Source of the DNA: PALSA-693 sp963781155
Lineage (GTDB): Bacteria; Actinomycetota; Acidimicrobiia; Acidimicrobiales; Palsa-688
Assembly (NCBI GenBank): GCA_963781155.1
Contig: CAWAEC010000006.1
Location: 992,001-1,056,000, forward strand
DNA length: 64,000 nt
Direction of reading: 5' to 3'
A model generated the notes under the pieces. The model was not told the origin of the DNA. It made no database searches and saw only the letters and a program-made list of their open reading frames with translations. Shown piece by piece: positions 1-8,868 of the stretch. Made by a program: the position numbers and the translations under genes. Position 1 is the stretch's first letter, and every line of letters starts with the position of its first letter.

Positions 1-188
1 GCCCGCTGGCCTCCTCCCAGCTCACGTCGTTGCTCCAGCAGGTGGCGCAGAAAGGCCGCGGATAGTGCTGGGCCGTTCCGCACGCTGCCGCAGCGCTGGA
101 TGAGGAGCCTGCCCTCCTTGGCTGCGTCCCAGAAGGGCTGGCTCTCGAGCTCGATGGTGGGGAGATCGAATCGTGGCCTGTCGGACAT
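1..188 (-). CDS. DUF35 zinc-ribbon acyl-CoA-associated protein, N-terminal part, frameshifted
   Basis: The ATG at 188 overlaps the stop of the upstream hydratase (TGATG), so the two are translationally coupled. The product opens MSDRPRFDLPTIELESQPFW and reaches a zinc ribbon. Read directly, the frame after RCGS is nonsense; skipping one base near position 83 restores CGSCGTAQHYPRPFCATCW, a CxxC-x10-CxxC ribbon typical of DUF35/OB-fold proteins. These partner thiolase-like proteins in acyl-CoA aldol or thiolytic cleavage, for example ChsH2 with Ltp2 in steroid side-chain degradation. The 3' part lies outside the window. The single-base insertion is probably a sequence error, but real inactivation cannot be excluded. 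Confidence 0.75.
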   Translation of the reverse strand, partial: MSDRPRFDLPTIELESQPFWDAAKEGRLLIQRCGSVRNGPALSAAFLRHLLEQRRELGGGQR

Positions 189-1034
189 CACCGCAACCAG
201 GGCGAGTCGTACTGGGCGTCCCGAGCGACTTTGAGCCCTTTCATGCCGTCGGTGTCGATGATCTGCCGGAAGGGGCGGCCGTCGGGGGCGGTGGCTCGGC
301 CGCTGTTGGACAGCGTCGTGGCGTCAGCGGACAGTCCTGCGGCCCGGCCGGCCGCCTGCCCGGACGCATCCGCGACCGCATCGATGGCCCGACGGTTGAG
401 CAGGACCGCCTCGCGTGGCAGGCGAGCCAGGCGGCGGGCCAGGTCTCCAGCACGGTCGAGGAGCTCGCCGTCGGGCTCCACGGTGAGCGCCAGGCCGATA
501 CGGCAAGCCTGGGCGGCGGTGATGTTCTCACCGGTAAGCATCAGGAATTTTGACCACTGGCGCCCGACCACGGGCACGAGCGATGTCGCCCCGACCAAGC
601 CGATCCGCCCCTCGGGCAGGCCGAAGGTGGCCGATTCGCCGGCGATGACCAGGTCGCAGGAGACGATGAGCGACAGGGCGGCGCCCAAGCAGATCCATCC
701 CATGGACGGCGGCGATGGTCGGCAGCTGTGACGCACGCAGGCGCCGGTGGAAGGACCCGGTCTGCTCGAGGAACAGCTGGTGCTCCACCGCCGTCTCGCG
801 GCGAGCGTTCCCGGAAAGGTCGCCGCCGGAGAACCCTCGTCCGGCTCCGTTGAGCAGCACGGCTCCGACGTCCGGGCCGGACTCGGCGTCGACCAACGCC
901 CACAGGATCTGGTCGCGAGTGCCGCCGGCCCGGGCCGAGACGGCGTTCAGCTTGTCGGGGCGGTCCAGGGTGATGGCGGCGACGCCGTCGGCTTTGTTGT
1001 AGCTGATCTCGTCCAGTCGCACCGGTTCGAGCAC
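188..1034 (-). CDS. enoyl-CoA hydratase/isomerase family protein, frameshifted
   Basis: Crotonase-fold protein in two frames. The first part (GTG at 1034, opening VLEPVRLDEISYNKADGV) contains the LDRPDKLNAV and GAGRGFSGGD motifs. The second continues as VHGWICLGAALSLIVSCDL and runs to 188. Removing one G from the run complementary to CCC 699-701 joins them into about 282 residues. The residue matching the first catalytic Glu (GGGxE) is Ser (GAALS), while the later LPEGRIG Glu is present, so dehydratase chemistry is uncertain. It lies 4 nt after the thiolase-like gene and overlaps the DUF35 gene, giving a three-gene operon thiolase-hydratase-DUF35. Confidence 0.82.
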
Positions 1035-1038
1035 GGCG

Positions 1039-2187
1039 CTAATCGGCTCCGAGAATCATGGTGCCGTTGCTGCAGAACCACCCGCCCGTGCCGCTCACGC
1101 ATGCAAGGCGAGCTTGGGGAACCTGGCTCTCTCCGGCGTCTCCGCGCAGCTGGCGTGCCGCCTCGACGAGTAGGAACAGCCCGCGCTGGCCGGGATGGCA
1201 CGAGCTCAGCCCGCCGCCGTCGGTGTTGGTCGGCATGGCACCACCCAGTCGCAGCTTGCCGTCCTGCACGAACGGGCCGCCCTCGCCCTTGGCGCAGAAC
1301 CCGAGATCCTCCAGGGTGATCAGAAGCATATAGGTGAAAGCGTCGTAGAGCTGGCAGACGTCGATGTCGGCCGGGGATACGCCGGCGCGAGCGAACGCCT
1401 GACAGCCCGACACTGCCGCAGGACCGGAGCAATAGTCGTCCCATTGGCTCATCGAGACATGCGAGACGTGCTCGCCCGTGCCGAGCACCCACACCGGCGT
1501 GACGTCGAGGTCCACCAGGCGCGGCTCGGCCACCAGCACGGCGGCGGCTCCGCCATCGGAGCGGAGGCAGCACTGCAAGGCCGTGAAGGGATCCGCGATC
1601 ATGCGGCTCTCCAGCACCTGATCGATGGTCAGCGGATCACGGGCCTGGGCATTGGGGTTGAAGCCGGCGTTGTAGCGAGCCGACACGGCGATCTCGGCCA
1701 GCTGCTCGATCGTGGTCCCGTACTCGTGCATGTGGCGGCGCGCCGCCATGGCGTACTTAGAGATCAGGGTGATGCCGTAGGGGGCCTCCCACTGCTGGGG
1801 CCCTCGTGAGCCCCAGTCGAGGTTGGCGGTGCGCAGCCCCGAGCGCAGGTCGCTGCGTGACGTAGAACCGTAGGTCAAGAGCACCACGTCGGCCCGGCCT
1901 TCCGAGATCGCGTCCGCTGCATGCGCAGCCATGACCTCCCAGGAGGCGCCGCCCACGGCGGTCGAGTCTACCCAGCGCGGGCGCAGTCCCATGTACTCGG
2001 CGACGTCGACGGGTGGCAGGGTGCCAAGGCCGGTCGAGCCGAATCCGTCGACGTCGGAAGGGAGAAGGCGGGCGTCGGCCAAGGCGGCCCTCGACGCGTC
2101 CGCGGCCAGGGCGTATGGAGTGGCTCCGCCGGCGCTGCCGTTGCGACCGGCGAGGCCGATCCCTGCGATGGCGACTCTGCGACTCAT
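1039..2187 (-). CDS. thiolase-like (lipid-transfer/SCP2-type) protein
   Basis: A 382-residue thiolase-fold protein; the start MSRRVAIAGIGLAGR is preferred over an upstream in-frame codon because the family begins with this strand. The C-terminal signatures VCQLYDAFTYM, LEDLGFCAKGEGG and GGGLSSCHPG match the SCP2-thiolase/Ltp group. Where true thiolases carry the nucleophilic Cys the sequence has AVGGASWEV, with no Cys. That matches Ltp2-like retro-aldolases, which need a DUF35 partner to cleave a beta-hydroxyacyl-CoA. The downstream hydratase and DUF35 gene fit this. Substrate is unknown; a steroid or other branched side chain is an inference. Confidence 0.85.
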   Translation of the reverse strand: MSRRVAIAGIGLAGRNGSAGGATPYALAADASRAALADARLLPSDVDGFGSTGLGTLPPVDVAEYMGLRPRWVDSTAVGGASWEVMAAHAADAISEGRADVVLLTYGSTSRSDLRSGLRTANLDWGSRGPQQWEAPYGITLISKYAMAARRHMHEYGTTIEQLAEIAVSARYNAGFNPNAQARDPLTIDQVLESRMIADPFTALQCCLRSDGGAAAVLVAEPRLVDLDVTPVWVLGTGEHVSHVSMSQWDDYCSGPAAVSGCQAFARAGVSPADIDVCQLYDAFTYMLLITLEDLGFCAKGEGGPFVQDGKLRLGGAMPTNTDGGGLSSCHPGQRGLFLLVEAARQLRGDAGESQVPQARLACVSGTGGWFCSNGTMILGAD

Positions 2188-2326
2188 CGGTCTCCTTCTC
2201 GGCGTGTCGCCAACCCTAGGCCACCACACACCGGGGCTTGCTCGCCCGATCCGGCATTATCCGGTACGACGCGGTAGGTTCCCGCAGAAATCGGTGCGAG
2301 CGGCCGTAACGGGGAGGGCAGCAGAA

Positions 2327-3385
2327 GTGTCGCTGCGGGTGGTGCATGTGGGTACGGGCTTCGTTGGGCGTCAGGCTCTGCGCGGCGTCATCGAGCATCC
2401 CGATCTCGAGCTGGTGGGGCTGGTCGTAAGTACGCCAGAAAAGGTCGGTAGCGATGCGGGGATCCTGGCTGGCACCGGGCACTGCGGCGTCGAGGCGCGC
2501 ATGGGCCTGGACGAAGGGCTCGCCCTCGTTCCCGACGTCGTGTCCTACTTCGCCACGACGCACAGCCGCCTGAAGGCGACGATCGAGGAATTCTGCCGGA
2601 TCTTGGCATCCGGCTCCGACATCGTCACCACCTCTGTGGGCGCCCTGATCCATCCAACCTCCGCCCGCGCTGACGTCCTCGCACGTTTGGAGGAGGCGTG
2701 CAAAATGGGGAATTCCACCTGCTTCTCGACGGGCATCGACCCCGGATTCTTCAGCGACTTCCTGCCCGTGGTATTGAGCGGCTGTGCACGCCGGATCGAC
2801 GCGATCGAGATCTACGAGATGGCTGTTTACACCTCAGGCTCCCAAAGCGACAGCGTGGCGTTCGACCAGGTCGGCTTCGGGTCGCCGATCGACAGCGTGC
2901 CACCAATCGTCCACCCGGACGGTCTGCGGGCGGGCTGGGGCGGAGTGCTCACCATGATAGGCGAGCAGGTCGGCGTCACCTTTGATCACATCGCCACCAG
3001 CCATGAGCTCTTGCCCGCACCGGAGTCGTTTTCCTATCAGGGTCGCACGATCACAGAAGGTACGATCGCCGGGATGCGCTTCCGGGTGGCGGGTGTGGTC
3101 GACGGACGCGACGTCGTCTCCCTTGATCACGTCACCCGGACCAGGGCCGACCTAGCTCCCGACTGGCCTCGGCCTCTCCGGGGAGACGCCTACCGGGTGG
3201 TGATCGACGGGGAGCCGCGACTCGACTGCGAGTTTGAGTTCTCCAGTCGAGAAGGCGACCACCTCGCCGCCGGGTTCACCATCACGGCCATGCGCGCCAT
3301 CAACGCGATCCCGGCCGTGGCAGCCGCCGAACCGGGCGTGAAGTCGGTATTCGACCTTCCCCTGATCAAGGGAAGGGTCGGGTGA
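2327..3385 (+). CDS. NAD(P)-binding dihydrodipicolinate reductase-like protein
   Basis: A 352-residue protein starting at GTG 2327, with GGAGGG about 10 nt upstream. The N-terminus (LRVVHVGTGFVGRQALRG) is a Rossmann nucleotide-binding turn, and the overall pattern resembles the dihydrodipicolinate reductase/2,4-diaminopentanoate dehydrogenase-like oxidoreductases common in actinobacterial catabolic clusters. The open frame extends upstream to 1931, but that part overlaps the divergent thiolase gene and shows no conserved features. Transcribed divergently from the thiolase operon, so the 2188-2326 gap should hold promoters for both. Substrate not predictable. Confidence 0.75.
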   Translation: MSLRVVHVGTGFVGRQALRGVIEHPDLELVGLVVSTPEKVGSDAGILAGTGHCGVEARMGLDEGLALVPDVVSYFATTHSRLKATIEEFCRILASGSDIVTTSVGALIHPTSARADVLARLEEACKMGNSTCFSTGIDPGFFSDFLPVVLSGCARRIDAIEIYEMAVYTSGSQSDSVAFDQVGFGSPIDSVPPIVHPDGLRAGWGGVLTMIGEQVGVTFDHIATSHELLPAPESFSYQGRTITEGTIAGMRFRVAGVVDGRDVVSLDHVTRTRADLAPDWPRPLRGDAYRVVIDGEPRLDCEFEFSSREGDHLAAGFTITAMRAINAIPAVAAAEPGVKSVFDLPLIKGRVG

Positions 3386-3545
3386 GGCAAGTCGCGAGCC
3401 AACGTGGCGTACTGTGCCACCCTGGCTGGCGTCTGACCAATCGGCGTTCTAACCGGGTCTCGGGTGATCCTCGACGCCGGGTTCACCGTCAACGGAGACG
3501 CCATCGCGAAAGTGGCTCCGCCGGCAGGCCTGACCTCGTTGATCT

Positions 3546-3570
3546 ATATTGAAAAGTCTCCTTTCAGTAT
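3546..3570. promoter_or_regulatory. imperfect palindrome, candidate operator upstream of the SDR gene
   Basis: ATATTGAAAAG (3546-3556) and CTTTCAGTAT (3561-3570) form an AT-rich inverted repeat, TGAAA...TTTCA with flanking ATA/TAT. It sits about 30 nt before the SDR start in otherwise GC-rich DNA. Size and symmetry suit a TetR-type repressor site controlling acyl-CoA genes. It does not match the KstR or KstR2 consensus well. Confidence 0.4.
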
Positions 3571-3599
3571 CATCATTGAGTCAGAGGATGAGTACAGGG

Positions 3600-4522
3600 A
3601 TGGCAGGTCTACTCGAGGGCAAGATCGCACTGGTCACGGGGGCGGGGCATGGCATCGGCCGGGGCCATGCGCTGGAGCTCGCCCACCATGGTGCGACGGT
3701 GGTGGTCAACGATCTCGGGTCGTCCGTGCATGGCGAGGGCCGCGGTCGGGATGCCGATGCTGTAATCGCAATCATCGAGGGTCGGGGCGGCACAGCGGTC
3801 GCCGACTACGGGGACGTCGGTGACGAGGCGGAGGCCACGGCCATGATCACCGGTACCGTGGAACGTCTGGGCCGGCTGGACATCCTGGTCAACAATGCCG
3901 GCATCGTGCGTGATCGGGCGGTGTGGAACATGACAGCCGAGGACTTCGACCTTGTCATGCGGGTGCACGTGCGAGGAACGTGGTTGACGTCGGCGCGGCA
4001 GCCCAGCATTGGAGGGACAGAGCGAAAGCCGGCACAGGGACGGTGTTCGGTCGGATCATCAACACCACGTCGGGCGCCGGGCTGCTCGGGAACTTCGGCC
4101 AGACCAACTACGCAGCAGCCAAGGCCGCGATCGTCGGAATGACCCTCACGCTGAGTGTTGAGCTCGCTTCCATCGGGGTGACCGCCAATGTCATCGGTCC
4201 CGGGGGGCTAACCCGTCTGTCCGCGTCGATTCCCGGCGGGACGGTGCCCCCCGAGGCCGACGAGCGAGACACGCGGGAGTTCGATCCGATGGACCCGACG
4301 CTCGCATCTCCTGTCGTGGCGTGGCTTGCCAGCGAAGAGGCCGGCTACATCAGCGGGCAGGTCATCCGGGCCATGGGTCAGAAGATCCACCTGATGGGTG
4401 GTTGGACCGAGGACCGGACTCTGACCAACGGAGGTCAACGCTGGGATGCCACCAAGCTCGGGGGCCTGTTTGCGACCGAGGTCTTCCGCTCCCGGGCGCC
4501 CGGCCTCCGGCTCGGCGGCTGA
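3600..4522 (+). CDS. short-chain dehydrogenase/reductase (3-hydroxyacyl-CoA dehydrogenase-like), frameshifted
   Basis: The N-terminal part has the glycine-rich NAD(P) motif VTGAGHGIGRGHA and NNAG. After HVRGTWLTS the frame breaks near 3991-3994 (one base missing) and resumes with AAQHWRDRAKAG. The second part carries the catalytic Ser (NTTSGAG) and Tyr-x3-Lys (YAAAK). The repaired product is about 307 residues and resembles the SDR domain of multifunctional beta-oxidation proteins, which oxidise 3-hydroxyacyl-CoA. Start taken as ATG 3600 with GAGG at 3584-3587; ATG 3588 is an in-frame alternative. The upstream palindrome probably regulates it. Confidence 0.82.
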
Positions 4523-4564
4523 TCCGGCAGTCCGACCAACCCGGCTACAGGGTGCATTGGAGTG

Positions 4565-5389
4565 CTAGTTGCCGATGAACACTGGCGGGCGTCCCTCCAC
4601 GAACGACTGCATTCCCTCGCGCCGATCAGCTGTCGTCGAGATGAGCGCCGTGGCCGCCCGCTCCTCCTCCAGGGCGCCGGCCATATCGGAGTCGAGGGAG
4701 CGCCGGTAGAGGCGCTTGGTAAGGCCCAGGGCTCTGGTCGGCCCTTCGGCCAGACGGGCAGCGAGAGCCAGCGCCGTAGGCATCGCTTGCCCCGGCTCCA
4801 CCACCCGGTTGACGACTCCCCACTCGCCGAGCTGCTCCGACGTGACGGGGTCGCTCAGGAGCGCCAGCTCGCTGAGGCGGTGGAAGGGGATGATCCGGGG
4901 CAGGTAGTAGGGGTCGCCGGCGTGGGGAACCATGCCCCTCCGGGCGAAGACATGGGTCCACCGGGCGCCGCGCTCCGCGACGACCAGGTCGGCGAGGAGG
5001 GCCAGCATCCAACCGGCTCCGGCCACCGTGCCGTTGACGGCGCTGACGACGGGCTTCTCCACCTCCCACAGTGACTTGAACAGCTTCCGGTACGGCTCGG
5101 TCGCGTACCGGTAGTCCAACGGGCTGGGGGTGGTTCCCGGCACGCCGACCACGTCCGCACCGGTGCAGAAGTCCCGACCGGAGCCCGTGATCACGATGGC
5201 TCTCACCGTGTGGTCGGTGTTGGCTCCCTCGAGAAATTCGCCGAGAACGGTCGCTGAGCCGTCGTCGACGGTGTTGCGCCGCTGCGGTCGGTCCAACGTC
5301 ACCACGACCACGGAGGCGTTGTTGGCAACTCGCTCTATCCGCAGCTCCCGGGACGCATCCCTGGCCACCGCTGGCTCGCCTTGTTCCAC
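4565..5389 (-). CDS. enoyl-CoA hydratase/isomerase superfamily protein lacking both catalytic Glu
   Basis: A 274-residue crotonase-fold protein with LDRPQRRNTVDDG and ITGSGRDFCTGADVVG (oxyanion-hole region). At the positions of the two hydratase glutamates it has AGAGWMLALLADL and THVFARRGMVPHAG, so neither acid is present. It is unlikely to be a classical hydratase; crotonase relatives with other chemistries (isomerase, hydrolase, dehalogenase-like) are possible. Its gene begins 11 nt after the acyl-CoA ligase on the same strand, so the pair is an operon in which the ligase would supply the CoA ester. Confidence 0.85.
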   Translation of the reverse strand: MEQGEPAVARDASRELRIERVANNASVVVVTLDRPQRRNTVDDGSATVLGEFLEGANTDHTVRAIVITGSGRDFCTGADVVGVPGTTPSPLDYRYATEPYRKLFKSLWEVEKPVVSAVNGTVAGAGWMLALLADLVVAERGARWTHVFARRGMVPHAGDPYYLPRIIPFHRLSELALLSDPVTSEQLGEWGVVNRVVEPGQAMPTALALAARLAEGPTRALGLTKRLYRRSLDSDMAGALEEERAATALISTTADRREGMQSFVEGRPPVFIGN

Positions 5390-5399
5390 GCTGGCGATG

Positions 5400-6956
5400 C
5401 TAGGACTCCCGACGTCGATGCATAGCGGGTCCAGCGTGCGCCCGGAGCGCCACCTTGTCGATCTTGGCCATGGCCGTCTGGGGAAGTTCTTCGACCAGGC
5501 GGACCTCGTCGGGTGCCTTGTAGTCGGCGAGGTGGGCGCGGACCCACTCCCTTAGCTCAGGGGTCGAAGGAGGATCGGTCGGATCGGACGGGACCACGAA
5601 GGCGACACCGATCTGGCCGATGACCGGGGTCTCGACACCGACGACGGCCGCCCTCGCCACCAACGGGTGCTCGAGCAGCACGTCTTCGACCTCGACCGGG
5701 TAGACGTTGTAGCCGCCGCGGATGTACATGTCGTCCACCCGCCCGACGAGGACGAGGTTGCCGGCAGGATCGATACTTCCCAGGTCGCTGCTCGTCAGCC
5801 AGCCGTGCGGGTCCAGCACCTTGCCGGTCAGCTCCGGGGCACCCCAATATCCGCGCATGACGCAACAGCCGCGTACTCTGACCCTACCGATCGTGCCGTC
5901 GGGCACCGGGCGTCCCGTTTCATCGACGACCGCCACCTCCACACCGCTCTGCGCCCGGCCGACAGTGCGCTGCAGGACCTCGGGTGGATCGCCCGGCTCG
6001 GTGCCGGTGATGCTCGGCGACTCGGTCATAGCGTAACGGACGATCAACGGGCAGCCCAAGGCTGCCTCGACGCTACGGATCAGCTCCGGAGGCGCCGGAG
6101 CCGTGGCGACCAGCCCCACCCGCAAATGAGATAGGTCACTGCCGGCGAGGCTCGGATGCTCGACCAGCTTCGCCCACTGCGTCGGGACCGCGGCCGCCAC
6201 CGATATGCGCTCGTCGACCAGCAAGCGCAGCATATCGTCGACGCTCCACGGTATCGGGCTGATCACGACCGCCGACCCCCACGCCAGTTGCTCCCAGAGC
6301 TTGGCCATATAGCCCGCGTGGGCGAACGGCGTCCCCACCAGCCGGCGGTCGTACGGGGCGCTCATGACCCCGGCACTCGCTACGGCCGCCTCCAGGTTGC
6401 GGTGGTCGAACCAGGCTCCTTTGGGCGTCCCGGTCGTCCCGCTGGTCCAGATGATGACTACCGGGTCGCTCGCCCGGCGATCGGGGCGGTCATCGCCGAG
6501 GCCGGCCCGTGCGGTCGCGCCCGCCAGCTCGCCGCGGTACATGGTCGGCCACCCCTCCAAGGGATCTCCACCGGCGACCTCGATCTCGTGGTCGCGGACG
6601 ACCAGCGCCGGGCAGCACTGTTCCATGATCGCGGAAATCTCTCGAAGCCCGAGACGGGTGTTGATCCCGGTGGCGACCGCACCGGCCCGGACTACGGCTG
6701 CGTAGGTCACCGCGTAGTCGATCGACGGCGGGAGGTGGACGGCCACGACGTCGCCGGGCAGAATCCCTCGCTCGACGAGAGTCGCGGCCAACCCGTCGGC
6801 GGCCCTGTGCCACTCGGTGAAGCTCATCCGGGTCGAACCCTCCACGTACGCCTCCCGGTCGCCATGCTGGGCGGCCGCTGCATCCATGGCATCGCCCACC
6901 GTGGCAAAACTGCCCTCGAGCGGAGGGTGCCAGCGGGCTGCCTGAGCCGCCGTCAC
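5400..6956 (-). CDS. AMP-forming acyl-CoA synthetase/ligase
   Basis: A 518-residue ANL-superfamily enzyme that activates a carboxylic acid to its CoA thioester via an acyl-adenylate. The P-loop-like motif WTSGTTGTPKGAW, the A5-like YAMTESPSITGTE, the A8 region ending YIRGGYNVYPVEVE and the A10 segment TAMAKIDK with its catalytic Lys are all visible. Typical length, no signal peptide, so cytoplasmic. Followed by a crotonase gene on the same strand. Substrate cannot be read from sequence; fatty, aromatic or steroid-derived acids are all possible. Confidence 0.92.
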   Translation of the reverse strand: MTAAQAARWHPPLEGSFATVGDAMDAAAAQHGDREAYVEGSTRMSFTEWHRAADGLAATLVERGILPGDVVAVHLPPSIDYAVTYAAVVRAGAVATGINTRLGLREISAIMEQCCPALVVRDHEIEVAGGDPLEGWPTMYRGELAGATARAGLGDDRPDRRASDPVVIIWTSGTTGTPKGAWFDHRNLEAAVASAGVMSAPYDRRLVGTPFAHAGYMAKLWEQLAWGSAVVISPIPWSVDDMLRLLVDERISVAAAVPTQWAKLVEHPSLAGSDLSHLRVGLVATAPAPPELIRSVEAALGCPLIVRYAMTESPSITGTEPGDPPEVLQRTVGRAQSGVEVAVVDETGRPVPDGTIGRVRVRGCCVMRGYWGAPELTGKVLDPHGWLTSSDLGSIDPAGNLVLVGRVDDMYIRGGYNVYPVEVEDVLLEHPLVARAAVVGVETPVIGQIGVAFVVPSDPTDPPSTPELREWVRAHLADYKAPDEVRLVEELPQTAMAKIDKVALRAHAGPAMHRRRES

Positions 6957-7255
6957 TTGAGGCGGGGGCGCTTCATCAACCCGACTGGCGAAGGCCGGCG
7001 CAGTACCCCATCACCTCTGCCGTACCCTTGGCGACCGCGTCTTCGGTGGCCCTCGTCCATCGACCCAGAGCATAGCTTCGGCGATTGCCGGGCCACCCCG
7101 AGGTCGGGCCGGTTTGCCCCAGCCGTTCACGGCCACAGCTGCTTGCGGGCTCAAGCCGCGACGTCGCCGGTACGGCTCCCAGCCTTGGCCAGAGGGCCAG
7201 CGGTAGGCCACGACTAACGTTCGGCCCGGGTAGAGCAGCACGGGAAAGGAACGAT

Positions 7256-8068
7256 ATGAACTCGCATGTCCGACGAGAGGATATCGATAGCGTCAGCACG
7301 GTTACTTTCACCCGGCCCGACAAGCGAAACGCGATCAGTCTCGAGATGTATGCGGGCATCCGCGACGCAGTCACAGACCTGCGCGACCGCGACGAGCTGA
7401 GGGTGCTCGTAATCACAGGGGAGGGCGAGTACTTCACCGCCGGCAAGGACGTGATCGACCTGCGGACGGATGTCGGGCAGGGGCCCGACGGGACGTTTCT
7501 CGGCTCCAAGTTCCGCGCCGAGTACCGCGTGGATGCCGACCACGACCTGTTCGACGCCATCGAGCAGGTCGAAAAGCCCGTGATACTGGCCGCCCAGGGG
7601 CACTGCCTCGGAGGCGGCCTCGAGATGGGCTTGTCATGCGATTTTCGCCTCGCGGCAGAAGGAGCCACGTTCGGCCTGCCCGAGGTGGCGAACATCGCCC
7701 TCATCCCGGGGTCGGGCGGAGTCAGCCGGCTCACGCGCATCGTCGGACCCGCTTGGGCGCGGTGGCTCGCCTTGGCGTGCGAGCGCGTCGACGCGCAGCA
7801 GGCCCTCGCCATGGGGCTGGTCCAGGCCGTCTACCCGGCGGAGGAGTTCCCCGAGCGCGTCCAGGCTTTTGCCCGTCGGCTCGCCGGCATGCCCCGCGAG
7901 GCGGTCGGCGTTACCAAGGTTGCGATTGACACCGCCGACACCGTGGACCGGGCGACGGCACGCGTGTTCGACCGGTTCTCCCAGACGATGCTGTTCACGT
8001 CGGGTGATTTCCAGGACCGGGTGAACGCGTTCAACCAAGCGAGCGCTGCTCGCCAACGTGACAGGTGA
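7256..8068 (+). CDS. enoyl-CoA hydratase with both catalytic Glu
   Basis: A 270-residue hydratase starting at ATG 7256, with GGGAAAGGA just upstream. Unlike the other two crotonases here it keeps both catalytic glutamates: LGGGLEMGLSCDF and FGLPEVANIALIPGSGG. The oxyanion-hole motif is ITGEGEYFTAGKDV. It should hydrate a trans-2-enoyl-CoA. It is divergent from the ligase operon; the roughly 300-base gap 6957-7255 holds no gene I can support. Confidence 0.9.
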   Translation: MNSHVRREDIDSVSTVTFTRPDKRNAISLEMYAGIRDAVTDLRDRDELRVLVITGEGEYFTAGKDVIDLRTDVGQGPDGTFLGSKFRAEYRVDADHDLFDAIEQVEKPVILAAQGHCLGGGLEMGLSCDFRLAAEGATFGLPEVANIALIPGSGGVSRLTRIVGPAWARWLALACERVDAQQALAMGLVQAVYPAEEFPERVQAFARRLAGMPREAVGVTKVAIDTADTVDRATARVFDRFSQTMLFTSGDFQDRVNAFNQASAARQRDR

Positions 8069-8228
8069 CCGCTGGCAGACTGACAGCGCGCGCCCGGGCT
8101 GCGGATCCGCTTTCGATGACCGGCGAAGTGAGGGGATCATCTCGCCGGTACTGTCGGAAGATGCTGCAGCACACCCTCACCTTGATGGTGACGCTCACCC
8201 CCGGCGAACGACGTGAACGAAGTCAGCC

Positions 8229-8757
8229 ATGGCTGACAGGAGCCCCGCACCCATGATGGCCTGTCCGGTTCTCGTGGCTTCGACCCCCTGGGCGAGAACT
8301 TCCTCATCGATCCCTACGGATGCCTGAGCGCCAGGCGTGAGGAATCGGCCGTCTTTTACGACCCAGCCCTCGACTATTATCTGGCCACCCGGTACTCGGA
8401 CATCAAGGCGATCATGTCGGACCGCGAGCGGTTCTCGGCCGCGATCGCCTCGTCGCCGATCTGGCCGGTGGCGGCCCCGGCCAGGGCGATCCTCGACGCC
8501 GGCTTCCCCCGGGTGCCGACCCTCAACAACGCCGATCTCCCCGCCACACCGTGATGCGCAAGGCGGTGCTTTCGTGCCTCCCGGCCCGGAGGTTCGCCGC
8601 GCTCGAACCCGGCCTCCGGGAGTACGCCGGGGGGCTCATCGAGCACCTTGCCGCCGCACCGGACATGCGCCTGTCGGAGGATACGGCCCGGTACGCGCCC
8701 ACCCTCGTGCTGCACGGGATCGAGCGACTGCTCGTGGAACCTCGGCCGGCCCGGTAA
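8229..8757 (+). pseudogene. cytochrome P450 remnant, truncated and frameshifted
   Basis: Three stretches in different frames together read like the first third of an actinobacterial P450. They are MADRSPAP at 8229; then FDPLGENFLIDPYGCL, YLATRYSDIKAIMSDRERFS and TLNNADLPA; then HTVMRKAVLSCL and REYAGGLIEHLAAA. Single-base shifts are needed near 8251 and near 8544. The open frame stops at 8757 after about 170 codons. The heme-binding Cys region and the I-helix are absent, and a different gene follows. Missing more than half of the family's usual 400 residues, this is a true relic, not only a sequencing problem. Confidence 0.72.
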
Positions 8758-8773
8758 TGCCCTAGCCGCGTTA

Positions 8774-8797
8774 AGACTTGAACAATGTAGACTTGAA
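8774..8797. repeat. direct repeat of AGACTTGAA, candidate regulatory half-sites
   Basis: AGACTTGAA occurs at 8774-8782 and again at 8789-8797, a 15-nt period, in an AT-rich patch 72 nt before the VOC gene. Tandem half-sites of this kind often bind dimeric regulators or lie in a promoter. No further support. Confidence 0.3.
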
Positions 8798-8868
8798 TTG
8801 GAATTGTAAGGCGTGACTGGCGTAGCGTGGGGGTCCAGAGTGGGCCGCCTGCACCGGGGGTGCCGAGA

